A DNA stretch of 64,000 bases. Source: Micromonospora nigra. Its GTDB lineage: Bacteria; Actinomycetota; Actinomycetes; Mycobacteriales; Micromonosporaceae. The translations under genes were made by a program, and so were the position numbers. The DNA lies in assembly GCF_900091585.1 (NCBI RefSeq), contig NZ_FMHT01000003.1:496001-560000 (forward strand). The letters are read 5' to 3'. Below the pieces are notes generated by a model. That model searched no databases. It saw only the letters and a list, made by a program, of their open reading frames with translations, and was not told the DNA's origin. Of the stretch, positions 49,483 to 57,643 are shown one piece after another; the first letter of the stretch is position 1, and every line of letters begins with the position of its first letter.

Positions 49483-49885
49483 GTGTACTGACCAGGCCGA
49501 TGGTCGAGTCGACCCGTGGCCCGGCCGAGCCGGTGGACCGCCACGGGTCGACGGCGGTCCGGCCCGCGTGGCGCAGCGTCGCCCTGACCACCAGCGGGTG
49601 GACCAGCCGGACAACGGCGAGGTAGGCGCGGCCGGCCCGGGAACGGGTCGCCGCCAGGGTGGCCACGGTGATCGTCGTGCCGTCGGGGTCCGGCTCGACC
49701 AGGACGCTGGCCCGGAAGGTCAGGTGACTGGCGTCGGTGCCGAGCAGCACCTCGCGCCCGGTGCGACTGATGGTGTCGAAGGCCGAGGCGTCGCCGCGCT
49801 CGATGCCGAGGCCTGCCGGCCGCGCATACTGCGCCGTCCGCCACGCACCCGCGTCGGCGCGCAGGCGAGAATCGAGGCGACCGTT
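49442..49885 (-). pseudogene. 5'-truncated DUF2867-like gene
   Basis: The frame is open for 148 codons from the TGA of a small upstream frame to a stop at 49442, but ATG, GTG or TTG is absent until a GTG at 49750, well inside a conserved block. The readable part (DASHLTFRASVLVEPD, then RAYLAVVRLVHPLVVRATLRHA) looks like the C-terminal half of proteins annotated DUF2867; the usual N-terminal half is missing. A short 102-residue product from GTG 49750 is possible, but a truncated gene fits better. Confidence 0.45.
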
Positions 49886-50020
49886 TCAGATCGCGACCAG
49901 GATGAGGGTCAGCACGAGCACCGCGGCCGTGTTCACCGCGGTGAAGATGGGCAGCCTCGTCGAGCGCGACGGGTGAGGCGCAGTCCCCGGCAGCCCACGA
50001 CGGCATACGGGGCTGTTCAA
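49886..50020 (-). CDS. Possible small single-pass membrane protein
   Basis: 44 residues if started at TTG 50020. It has a Pro/Arg-rich N-terminus followed by a clean C-terminal hydrophobic helix (AAVLVLTLILVAI) ending in TGA. No ribosome site is visible. It may instead be the 3' end of a lost gene, since the frame runs straight into the truncated DUF2867-like remnant. Confidence 0.3.
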   Translation of the reverse strand: MNSPVCRRGLPGTAPHPSRSTRLPIFTAVNTAAVLVLTLILVAI

Positions 50021-50186
50021 CTGGTCAGGGGCCGGCGTGTCGGCGTTGGTGGGACAGCTCGGTGTGGTGGTCCCCGGCCCGGGTGGCTGTGCGGGTCGGT
50101 GTGGACGGTGGCGCTGGCCGGAACGCCAGCCGGTGTTCGCCTGCCGGACAGGCCGGCGCAGCGTCCCGGAAACACTGGCATCGATC

Positions 50187-50192
50187 TAATGT
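50187..50192 (+). promoter_or_regulatory. -10 box consistent with leaderless PHP-domain gene
   Basis: TAATGT ends six bases before the ATG at 50199, so the transcript probably starts at or next to the start codon. This agrees with the absence of any Shine-Dalgarno. Confidence 0.4.
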
Positions 50193-50198
50193 CTATCC

Positions 50199-51491
50199 AT
50201 GAGTGAACCTCACCTTCATCACTGCCACCACCACCACGATGATCACCGGTCCGACCAGACCCCGTACGGTCAGGTCGATCCTGCCGAGCACGCCGTCGGG
50301 GGCATCGCCCGTCGAACCATGCTGGCCGGTGCCGGCAGCATGTTGATGCTCGCCGCGATCCCCGGTACCGCACGCGCGGCCAACGCGATGACGGCCGGCA
50401 GTCCGACCTCGACCGCGCCCGGGGCGTCCAGAGCCTCCCTGATCACTCAGGGAACCACTCTGGTGCATGCAGACATGCACAACCACACCGTCATGTCCGA
50501 CGGGGACGGCAGCGCCGATGCGGCGTTCGCCTCGATGCGTGAGGCCGGTCTCGACGTCGCCGCCCTGACCGACCACGCGACGATGTTCTCCATCGAGGGG
50601 CTGAGCCAGTCGGAGTGGAACACCACCGGCAACCTGGCCAACGCGGCCAACGATCCCGGCCAGTTCACCGCGATCCGCGGGTTCGAGTGGTCGCACCCGC
50701 TGCTGGGCCACATCAACGTGTGGAACACCTCCGACTTCGCCGACCTGTGGCGGGCGGGCAGCACCCCCAGCCTCTACCGCTGGCTGGAAGGTCGCCCGGG
50801 TGGCCTGGCCAGCTTCAACCACCCGGGCCGGGAGGTCGGCCGGTTCAGCAACTTCTCGTTCTACGCCTCGGCCCGCGACCAACTCGTCGGCCTGGAGATG
50901 TTCAACCGCACCGACGACTACCTGTTCGAAGGCTGGTCGTCCGGCATGTCCTCGCCGCTCGTGGCCTGCCTGAACGCCGGGTGGCGGCCGGGCCTGACCG
51001 GCGTCACCGACGAGCACGGAACCACCTGGGGGTTCCACGAGGGTAAGGGGCGCAGCGGTCTCTGGGTCACCGAGAACACCCGTGCCGCGGTGTTCGAGGC
51101 GATGGCGGCCCGCCGCTGCTTCGCCACCAGGGTCTCCGGCCTGCGGCTCGACGCCACCGCGAACGGCGTACGGATGGGTCAGGTCCTCGGCGTGACCTCC
51201 GGCGACATCCGGTTCCGGGTGGACCTGGACCGGGGGACGGTCTGGGACGGCAAGCCGCTGCGGATCCAGGTACTGCGCCCCGGAACGTCGGCTCCCACCG
51301 TCGTCGACGTCGTCGACACCCTGTGCGGTTCGGTCGCCGACTTCACCGTCCCGCTCGACGCCGCCGACGGGAACTGGGTGGTACTGCGGGTCTCCGACCC
51401 GGAGCTGCCCAATCCGACACCCGGCCCGTCCGGCCATCCGTGCAACGACTTCGGGGTCGCCTACAGCAGTCCGTGGTGGCTGCGCCCCTGA
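50199..51491 (+). CDS. Tat-exported PHP-domain metallohydrolase with His-rich N-terminus
   Basis: 430 residues. The first 14 residues contain a striking His/Asp cluster (HLHHCHHHHDDH), followed by a twin-arginine-type signal (ARRTMLAGAG, hydrophobic stretch, ARA cleavage near residue 60). The mature part begins with the PHP metal motif HADMHNHTVMSDGDG and continues with TDHATMFS, ASFNHPGRE and TDEHGTTW, which supply further His/Asp ligands. A C-terminal beta domain ends the protein. PHP proteins are metal-dependent phosphoesterases; Tat export implies it folds and takes its metal in the cytosol before secretion. It is transcribed alone, probably leaderless. Confidence 0.85.
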   Translation: MSEPHLHHCHHHHDDHRSDQTPYGQVDPAEHAVGGIARRTMLAGAGSMLMLAAIPGTARAANAMTAGSPTSTAPGASRASLITQGTTLVHADMHNHTVMSDGDGSADAAFASMREAGLDVAALTDHATMFSIEGLSQSEWNTTGNLANAANDPGQFTAIRGFEWSHPLLGHINVWNTSDFADLWRAGSTPSLYRWLEGRPGGLASFNHPGREVGRFSNFSFYASARDQLVGLEMFNRTDDYLFEGWSSGMSSPLVACLNAGWRPGLTGVTDEHGTTWGFHEGKGRSGLWVTENTRAAVFEAMAARRCFATRVSGLRLDATANGVRMGQVLGVTSGDIRFRVDLDRGTVWDGKPLRIQVLRPGTSAPTVVDVVDTLCGSVADFTVPLDAADGNWVVLRVSDPELPNPTPGPSGHPCNDFGVAYSSPWWLRP

Positions 51492-51563
51492 GCAGCAGCC
51501 GCGAGACTGGGGAGCCGGCCGCGGTGCCGGGAAGGCGGAACGCCTGGCCCGGGTCGGCTCCCG

Positions 51564-52010
51564 TCAGCGTCGGTAGGCATCCGGGAAGGCGGCGACGGCG
51601 GTCTGTAGATCGGTCAACGGCGCGCCCTCCACCGGCGTACGGGCGGTGAGCAGTTGTCGGGCACCGCGCCAGACCGCCACCGCGTAGTCAGCCTCGGACG
51701 TCTGGCACAGCGGCCTGCCGGCGAGGGTGCTCACCTGGAGACCGTGCCGGCGGGTTCGCCGCACCGCGAAACCCCAGCCGCTGGAGATGCCGGTGAACAC
51801 GTAGCTGGCGCCCGGGTCCGCCGACAGGGCCACGACGCCGTCGAGCATGTCCGCGACGGCCGGATACCCCATCAGCAACCCGCGGGACCCGAGCTGGCGG
51901 GAACTGTGGGCTCCTCCGTTCCACTGCAGGGTGACGTGCCCCAACTCGAACCCGGTGACCTGCGTCAGCGGATCCACGGGCACGTCGAACTCCACGACGA
52001 TCACCGCCAC
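51564..52010 (-). CDS. Small protein of unknown function
   Basis: 148 residues from GTG 52010; longer upstream frames run into the promoter of the divergent nuclease gene, so the short start is preferred. I do not recognise the family. It reads as an alpha/beta cytosolic protein with VIVVEFDVPVDPL at the start, HVTLQWNGGAHSSRQLGSRG in the first third and a conserved-looking SSGWGFAVRRTRR segment. It has no membrane helix or signal. It sits between two genes for exported enzymes with no clear operon partner. Confidence 0.6.
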   Translation of the reverse strand: MAVIVVEFDVPVDPLTQVTGFELGHVTLQWNGGAHSSRQLGSRGLLMGYPAVADMLDGVVALSADPGASYVFTGISSGWGFAVRRTRRHGLQVSTLAGRPLCQTSEADYAVAVWRGARQLLTARTPVEGAPLTDLQTAVAAFPDAYRR

Positions 52011-52102
52011 ACGATCCCATCCCGGCCCGGCCCCGGCTCTTGGATCCTGAACCGGTGTCAAATGTTGGGCCGCTGCCCTCCCACCGTTCACACCGAACCC
52101 CA

Positions 52103-52108
52103 TAGCAT
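52103..52108 (+). promoter_or_regulatory. -10 box consistent with leaderless nuclease gene
   Basis: TAGCAT ends eight bases before ATG 52117. With no ribosome site present, this supports a leaderless transcript and the choice of 52117 as the start. Confidence 0.4.
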
Positions 52109-52116
52109 CGTTGAGC

Positions 52117-53310
52117 ATGAATATGCAGAGCAGGTTCCGTTCGCGGTCCACCTGGCTGGCGACGGTGTGCGCGCTGGTCGTCGTGCTGGCGACTCCGGTG
52201 GTGGTGGCAACGGCGTCGACGTCGGCGTCGGCCGCGACCACGTTGACCGTGGCCCAGGCGCTGGGCGCGCAGGACGGCCGGTCAGCGACCGTGACCGGCT
52301 ACGTCATCGGCCAGCCGACCGCCAGCAACACGGTGATCAGGTCCGGCTTCACCGCCGACACCGCCGTCGCCATCGCCGACACGTCGGCCGAGACCAGTAC
52401 CAGCAGGATGCTCTACGTCCAGGTCACCACCGCGTACCGGAGCGCCTTCGGACTGCTCAGCAACCCGGGCCTGCGCGGCCAGCGGATCACCGCCACCGGG
52501 ACGCTGACGGCGTACTTCGCCCACGGCGGGCTGAAGAACCCGACGGCGATGAGCCTCGGCGGCACCACCCCGACCTCGTCGCCGACCCCCACCCCGAGCC
52601 CGACGGTCCCCGGTGGCGGATACGACTCGACCTACTACGCCGCCGCGATCGGCAAGACCGGCACGGCGCTGCGCAGTTCCCTTCACTCGATCATCCGGTC
52701 GCACACCAGGCTCTCGTACGACCGGGTGTGGGAGGCGCTGAAGGACACCGACCAGGACCCGGCGAACCCGAACAACGTCATCCTTCTCTACACCGGACGA
52801 TCGCAGAGCAAGTCCAGCAACGGCGGCGACCCGAACGACTGGAACCGCGAGCACGTCTGGGCCAAGTCGCACGGTGACTTCGGCACCGCGACCGGCCCGG
52901 GTACCGACGTGCACCACCTGCGGCCGACCGACGTGTCGGTCAACGCCAGCCGTGGCAACAAGGACTTCGACCTCGGTGGCAGCACGGTCGCCGAGGCACC
53001 CGGCTGCTACACCGACGCCGACTCGTGGGAGCCGCGCGACGCGGTGAAGGGCGACGTGGCCCGCATGATCATGTATATGGCGATCCGGTACGAGGGCACC
53101 GACGGCTGGCCGGACCTGGAGCTGAACCAGTCGGTCGGCAACGGCTCCGCGCCGTACCACGGAAAGCTGTCAGTGCTCTTGCAGTGGAACCAGGCCGACC
53201 CGCCGGACGCCTTCGAGAAGCGCCGCAACCAGGTGATCCATGAGCGCTGGCAGGGCAACCGCAACCCGTTCATCGACCATCCGGAGTGGGCGACCTCGAT
53301 CTGGGGGTGA
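52117..53310 (+). CDS. Secreted endonuclease I with N-terminal OB-fold-like domain
   Basis: 397 residues from ATG 52117 (alternatives TTG 52111, ATG 52123). A Sec signal peptide (helix around residues 12-32, ASA site) is followed by an OB-fold-like region (about 40-150, VTGYVIGQ), a Thr/Pro/Ser linker (TPTSSPTPTPSPTVPGG), then an endonuclease I domain with NREHVWAKSHGDFG, where the His is catalytic and metal-linked, plus DVHHLRPTDVSVNASRGNKDF. The enzyme should cut extracellular DNA or RNA non-specifically, probably for nutrient scavenging. It is unlinked to the biosynthetic genes. Confidence 0.88.
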   Translation: MNMQSRFRSRSTWLATVCALVVVLATPVVVATASTSASAATTLTVAQALGAQDGRSATVTGYVIGQPTASNTVIRSGFTADTAVAIADTSAETSTSRMLYVQVTTAYRSAFGLLSNPGLRGQRITATGTLTAYFAHGGLKNPTAMSLGGTTPTSSPTPTPSPTVPGGGYDSTYYAAAIGKTGTALRSSLHSIIRSHTRLSYDRVWEALKDTDQDPANPNNVILLYTGRSQSKSSNGGDPNDWNREHVWAKSHGDFGTATGPGTDVHHLRPTDVSVNASRGNKDFDLGGSTVAEAPGCYTDADSWEPRDAVKGDVARMIMYMAIRYEGTDGWPDLELNQSVGNGSAPYHGKLSVLLQWNQADPPDAFEKRRNQVIHERWQGNRNPFIDHPEWATSIWG

Positions 53311-53472
53311 TCGGGCGGACCGGGCGGACCGGCGCTCCTCCGGCAGCAGCCGGCGGTGCGCCGGGTACCCGACGAATCCGGTTCGCGACAGCTGAGGTCC
53401 CTTCACCCGCGCCAATGACCCTGACAGTCTGCAATCGTCGGTTCACCCACGGGACTGGGCAGGTCGAGAACG

Positions 53473-54300
53473 ATGGCGAAGCGTTGGTTGATCACGGGAT
53501 GTTCGAGCGGACTCGGTCGGGCCCTCGCGGCCCGGCTAGCCGCCGAGGGCGAGCAGGTGGTGGCGACCGCCCGGCGGCCGGAGACCCTCGCCGAACTGGT
53601 GGCCCGGCATCCGGGCAACCTGGTGGCAGCCGCCCTCGACGTACGGGATCCGGCGCGGTGCGCGGCGGCGGTGGAGCGGGCCGTGGACGCGTTCGGCGGC
53701 ATCGACATCCTGGTCAACAACGCCGCCTACGGCCAGTTCGGCACCTTCGAGGAGGTCTCCGACGCGGAACTCGCCGCACAGTTCGACACCAACGTGTTCG
53801 GGCCGTGGCGACTCACCCGGGCCGTGCTGCCGCTGTGGCGGGCGCAGCGCCACGGGTACGCGATCTTCGTCAGCTCGATCGCCGGTGTGGTTCCCTTCCC
53901 CGGGCTGGCCGCGTACACGGCCACGAAGTTCGCGGTGGAGGGAGCCGCCGAGTCGCTGGCCGTCGAGGCCGGGCACCTCGGAGTGAAGGTCACCATCCTG
54001 CAGCCGGGCGGCTTCGCCACCGGGTACGGCACCAACCTGGTCATGCCGGAGCACCGGATCGCGGACTACGCACCGGTCAGCGACGGCCTGCTCGGCGCGC
54101 TGCGCGGCCTGAACACCGCGAGTGAGGTGAACTCCCCCGAGCTGTTCGCCGACGTGGTCTGGCGACTCAGTCAGCTGGAGTCGCCGCCGCTGCGGCTGCC
54201 GGTGGGACCGGACTCGGAGACGTTCCTGGAGGCCGCCTACGACGCCCGACGCCGTGAGTACGACCAGGTCGTCAAGGCGGGTCACCACACCCTCGGATGA
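53473..54300 (+). CDS. Short-chain dehydrogenase/reductase (SDR)
   Basis: 275 residues. The classical SDR pattern is present: cofactor loop TGCSSGLGRALA near the N-terminus, NNAAYG, catalytic Ser in VSSIAG, and YTATK containing the Tyr and Lys of the active site, then QPGGFAT. An Arg just after the first strand (TARRPE) suggests NADP(H). It is an oxidoreductase for an unknown alcohol/ketone substrate. It is 160 bp downstream of the nuclease gene and convergent with the unknown gene on the right; nothing ties it to a pathway here. Confidence 0.9.
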   Translation: MAKRWLITGCSSGLGRALAARLAAEGEQVVATARRPETLAELVARHPGNLVAAALDVRDPARCAAAVERAVDAFGGIDILVNNAAYGQFGTFEEVSDAELAAQFDTNVFGPWRLTRAVLPLWRAQRHGYAIFVSSIAGVVPFPGLAAYTATKFAVEGAAESLAVEAGHLGVKVTILQPGGFATGYGTNLVMPEHRIADYAPVSDGLLGALRGLNTASEVNSPELFADVVWRLSQLESPPLRLPVGPDSETFLEAAYDARRREYDQVVKAGHHTLG

Positions 54301-54404
54301 CCCGGCCCGCGATCGCCGCCGCCGGGCGGCTGCATCCACGCGGGCTGGCCCACCACCACAGTGGGCTGGTCCACGCCCCCGGGACGGCCGTCTTCCACCG
54401 CGCG

Positions 54405-54485
54405 TCGGTTACGGCGACCACCGGAAGCCCATCGGTTTCGGCGACCACCGGAAGCCCATCGGTTACGGCGGCCACCGGAAGCCCA
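54405..54485. repeat. Three 27-bp tandem repeats spanning a stop codon
   Basis: Units 54405-54431, 54432-54458 and 54459-54485 differ by one or two bases each. The right-hand unit holds the last codons and the TAA stop of the minus-strand unknown gene; the other two lie beyond it. On the minus strand each copy would encode LGFRW(P/S)P-type residues. Confidence 0.85.
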
Positions 54486-55191
54486 GTTGCCGTGCGGCCT
54501 CCCTGGTGCCACCGGCCAGCCGGCCCTGCCGACGCGGGTCGCCGTCGCAGAGCGCGCTGACGACACCGCCGGCAGCCTTCGCCGGGTCGCCCGCGGCAAC
54601 GTCGAGGACGGCCACGAACTGCAGCCACGGCTGCTCGCCCGCACTCGGGGGCCGCGGGTGGAAGTACGACACGTGTACGCGGCCGGAGTCGTTCGGACGG
54701 GCCTCCACCCAGCCTGGACAGCAGTCCCAGCGGCCCAGCAGCTCCGGGTCTTCCCGTAGTCGCTGTCCGACGAGACGGGCCACGGTCCGCTCGTGCCACT
54801 CCCAGCTGTGGTCGGATTCGGCGCGGGCGATCTCGGTGTCGTACTGGGCGGCGTCGAAGGTGAACGGTCGCAGGGTGAGCCCGGCGGCGTCGGGGTTGCG
54901 CCAGTCGCGCCACACGACCTGGTCACCGCACCGTTGAATGGTGACGTAGAGCGCGCCGCAGCAGCCCTCGGTGCAGTCGGCCTCGGCCAGCCGCACCTCG
55001 TGCGGCTCGACGTCGGCGTGGAGCCGATGATCGGGACCGAGCAGGTGTTCGGGCGGCTCGGCCGGTCCGGCGGTGAACACCTCCGCGACGACGGGTCGGT
55101 CGTCGACGAGGATTCTCGTCTCGACGGCAGTGGCGCGCGCAGGGTCGGCCACCGTCACCCGGATCGAGATCCGGTCGACCGTCCCGCCCAT
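54463..55191 (-). CDS. Conserved protein of unknown function
   Basis: 242 residues from ATG 55191, with AGGAG four to five bases upstream. I do not recognise a named family. A beta-rich N-terminal part (RISIRVTVADPARATAVET, ILVDDRPVVAEVF) is followed by a Cys motif CTEGCCGALYVTI with three Cys in five residues, a Trp-rich WRDWRNPDA, and later WDCCPGWVEARP with another Cys pair. The Cys pairs could bind a metal. The C-terminus (LGFRWPP) lies in the first unit of a 27-bp tandem repeat. It is co-directional with the GNAT gene upstream, which ends 70 bp before it. Confidence 0.65.
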   Translation of the reverse strand: MGGTVDRISIRVTVADPARATAVETRILVDDRPVVAEVFTAGPAEPPEHLLGPDHRLHADVEPHEVRLAEADCTEGCCGALYVTIQRCGDQVVWRDWRNPDAAGLTLRPFTFDAAQYDTEIARAESDHSWEWHERTVARLVGQRLREDPELLGRWDCCPGWVEARPNDSGRVHVSYFHPRPPSAGEQPWLQFVAVLDVAAGDPAKAAGGVVSALCDGDPRRQGRLAGGTREAARQLGFRWPP

Positions 55192-55261
55192 GATGCTCCT
55201 GTCGCCCGTGGCCGCCGCTTCACCGTCGACAGCCGGTTCGTCGTCGGCCGCAGGTTCGTCG

Positions 55262-55807
55262 TCAACGGCCGGGCGACGCCGGAGCCGACGGCCGGTCGAT
55301 GGCGTAGACCCGCAGAAAACGCCCGGTCGCCGGGTCCACCGTATCGCGGTCCAGGTGCATGCCCAGCTTGCGCATGACCCGCTCCGAGGCGTCGTTGCCG
55401 ATCTGGTGGACGCTGACCAGCCGGTCGAGCGCCAGTGTCCCGAACGCATGGTCGAGCACCGCCCGGGCGGCCTCGGTCGCCAGCCCCCGCCCCCAGTGCC
55501 GCCGCGCCAGGCGCCAGCCGATCTCGACGGCGGGCATGATCTCCGGTAGAAAGGCGGGCACCGCCAGCCCGGCGAAGCCGGCCAGTTCCCCGGTCGGCCG
55601 CAGGGTCAGCGCGAACAGGCCGAAGCCGTGTTCCTGCCAGTGGCGCTCGTAGGCGGCGATCCGCGCGTCGCTGCGCTCGCGGTCGAGCACGGAACCGTCG
55701 GCGATCCACCGCATCACCTCGGGGTCGGCGTTGATCGCCGCCATCGCCGGCAGGTCCTCCGGGCACCACCCGCGCAGGACGGTGCGCGGGGTCTCCAGCG
55801 CCGTCAC
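55262..55807 (-). CDS. GNAT-family acetyltransferase (RimJ/RimL-like)
   Basis: 181 residues from GTG 55807. Upstream in-frame codons lie in the terminator of the next operon, so the short start is preferred. It has the RimJ/RimL-type GNAT layout: TPRTVLRGWCPEDLPA at the start, GWRLARRHWGRGLATEAA as the acetyl-CoA loop, then VHQIGNDASERVMRKLGM. Such enzymes acetylate protein N-termini or small molecules, including antibiotics. It lies just beyond the right-hand biosynthetic operon and is separated from it by a strong hairpin, so cluster membership is doubtful. Confidence 0.85.
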   Translation of the reverse strand: MTALETPRTVLRGWCPEDLPAMAAINADPEVMRWIADGSVLDRERSDARIAAYERHWQEHGFGLFALTLRPTGELAGFAGLAVPAFLPEIMPAVEIGWRLARRHWGRGLATEAARAVLDHAFGTLALDRLVSVHQIGNDASERVMRKLGMHLDRDTVDPATGRFLRVYAIDRPSAPASPGR

Positions 55808-55862
55808 GACGGCTGCCCTCGCGAGCGGCGGCGGATCGTCCGGGGCTCCGGGACCCCGACGA

Positions 55863-55913
55863 CGCCACGGTGGCGGACAACCATCTCCGAGACGGTTGTC
55901 CGCCACCGTGGCG
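55863..55913 (-). terminator. Perfect 20-bp hairpin ending right-hand operon
   Basis: Arms 55863-55882 and 55894-55913 pair perfectly across 20 bp with an 11-base loop, 45 bp past the stop of the ThiG-like gene and ahead of the GNAT gene. This is a strong transcript end for the NRPS-PKS operon. Confidence 0.8.
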
Positions 55914-55957
55914 ACAGCCGGACCACGCCCACCGGTCGCCGATGGAACTCGGACGCC

Positions 55958-56692
55958 TCAGCGCCCGACGAGTTCCGTCGGCTTCTCGACCGAGTCGATC
56001 GCCGCACGGAACTCACGCAGCGCGGCGACCGGGTCCCCGTCGGCGAAGAGGCAGGAGTTCACCAGGATGGACGAGAAGCCCTGCTCGGCGGCGGCGACGG
56101 CGTGCTCCACGGACCCGACCCCGCCGTCGAGCATGACCGGCACCGTGGCGTCGGCGAGTAGCGCGTCGGTGGCCGAGCGCCACTGCGGGTCGATGCCCCG
56201 CCGGGCCCCGATCGGGGAACCCATCACCCGGACCATGGTGCTGCCCAGTTCGACGCAGTCGGCGAAGACCGCCGCGTCCGGGGTGATCAGCGGCCAGACC
56301 TCCAGGCCCTCCCCCACCAGGACGGTCGCCGCCTCCACGACGGCGGCGTTCTGGCTGAGGTTGAAGCCCTCGTCGAGGACCTCCAACTTGATGATCCGCA
56401 GGCCGGTCATCTCGACCGCCCGACGCGTGCGGTCGATGGCCTCGGCCGCCGTGGTGGGGTGGTTGATGTTGAGCACCGGCCGCACCGGGGAGGCCGCGCC
56501 GAGTGCGTCCCGGACCGAGCCCAACGTGGCGGTCGAGTAGCCGATCGGCAGGTCGTCGCCGCGCGAGACCTCGTCGATCGTGTGGGTGTTGACGGCGAGC
56601 CAGCGGCATCCGCTGGCGGCGAGCATGTCGACGGCCTGGCGGGTGTCCACCCGGTGCTCGGGCCGGGCACCGAAGCAGTGAAAAAGTTCCAC
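55958..56692 (-). CDS. ThiG-like (thiazole synthase family) protein
   Basis: 244 residues from GTG 56692, seven bases after GAGGAGG. It is a TIM-barrel protein with ThiG landmarks: IIKLEVLDEG containing Lys102, equivalent to the Lys that forms a Schiff base with the sugar phosphate in ThiG; WPLITPDAAVF; MGSPIGARRGI; and VMLDGGVGSVEHA with ILVNSCLF. Ordinary ThiG needs ThiS thiocarboxylate, but no thiS, thiF or thiH is nearby. ThiG homologues are known in secondary metabolism, for example BexX, which makes 2-thiosugars. As the last gene of a PKS operon it suggests sulfur insertion or a related lysine-imine reaction on the product. A stray thiamine gene is unlikely given the coupling to its neighbours. 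Confidence 0.82.
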   Translation of the reverse strand: MELFHCFGARPEHRVDTRQAVDMLAASGCRWLAVNTHTIDEVSRGDDLPIGYSTATLGSVRDALGAASPVRPVLNINHPTTAAEAIDRTRRAVEMTGLRIIKLEVLDEGFNLSQNAAVVEAATVLVGEGLEVWPLITPDAAVFADCVELGSTMVRVMGSPIGARRGIDPQWRSATDALLADATVPVMLDGGVGSVEHAVAAAEQGFSSILVNSCLFADGDPVAALREFRAAIDSVEKPTELVGR

Positions 56693-56704
56693 GAGTGTTC
56701 CTCC

Positions 56705-57643
56705 TCAGATACGGGCAGCTTGGTGGGGTTCGGACGTACGGGTGAGCCAGCCCAGATCACGGAAACGTCGCCCGCGGACGGTGTCGCGGAAGGCCTCCGC
56801 GACAGCTCGGAACACCGGGCCGGCCGGGTCGGTCCCGTGCCCGTCGATCTCGGTGGCCGGCACCAGCTCGGCGGCCGTGCCGGTCAGGAACACCTCCTGG
56901 GCCCGGTGCAGGTCGCCCACCTCGACGGGCCCCTCGACGACGTCGATGCCGAGCCGCCGGGCGAGCACCAGCACGGTGTCCCGGGTGATGCCGGCCAGCA
57001 GACTGTCGGAGAGCCACGGCGTCAGCAGCCGACCGTCGCGGACCACGAAGACGTTCGCGACGGTCGCCTCCGCCACCCGGCCGGAGACCGGGTCGAGTTG
57101 GATCGCGTCGTCGAATCCCGCCGCCGCGGCGGCGGTGCGGGCCAGCGCAGACACCGCGTACGTGCCGGTCGCCTTCACCTGCGGCGGAAACGAGGTGGCG
57201 GCCGGACGACGCCAGGGTGACACCGTCAGCCGGACGCCCGGCGGCAGGGCGCCCACGCCGGTGTCGGCCGACGCGGTCGAGTAGACCTCGACGGCGAGCA
57301 CGAACCGGAACCGCCCCAGGTCGACGCCGAGCCGCCCCTCGGGGGTGTAGAGGACCGGGCGCAGGTACGACTCGTCCGGGCCGTCGGCGTCCGCCGCGGC
57401 CAGCACCCGCTCGCGCAGCCGGGGCAGGTCGTAGTCGTGCGGGACGCCCAGTTGCCGGGCGGAGCCGAGCAACCGCCGCAGGTGGTCGTCGAGGCGGAAG
57501 ACCGCCCGGCCCCGCTCCGTCGGGTAACACCGGATTCCCTCGAACACGGCGGTGCCGTGCTGCATGCTGTTGCTGCCGAAGGGCAGACCCTCCGGGCCGG
57601 CCGGGTCCCACACGGTGCGCACGGCGCTGCCCTGGACGCTCAT
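56705..57643 (-). CDS. Class IV (branched-chain-type) aminotransferase
   Basis: 312 residues. ATG overlaps the thioesterase stop (ATGA). The PLP lysine is Lys157 in PQVKATGTY; the early block GSNSMQHGTAVFEGIRCY and the later EATVANVFVVRDGRLLTPWLSDSLLAGITRD are characteristic of the IlvE/fold-type IV family. It interconverts 2-oxo acids and amino acids with PLP. In this operon it could make the amino acid used by the adjacent NRPS, or transaminate a polyketide-derived keto acid. Housekeeping valine/leucine synthesis is less likely because it is embedded between biosynthetic genes. Confidence 0.9.
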   Translation of the reverse strand: MSVQGSAVRTVWDPAGPEGLPFGSNSMQHGTAVFEGIRCYPTERGRAVFRLDDHLRRLLGSARQLGVPHDYDLPRLRERVLAAADADGPDESYLRPVLYTPEGRLGVDLGRFRFVLAVEVYSTASADTGVGALPPGVRLTVSPWRRPAATSFPPQVKATGTYAVSALARTAAAAAGFDDAIQLDPVSGRVAEATVANVFVVRDGRLLTPWLSDSLLAGITRDTVLVLARRLGIDVVEGPVEVGDLHRAQEVFLTGTAAELVPATEIDGHGTDPAGPVFRAVAEAFRDTVRGRRFRDLGWLTRTSEPHQAARI

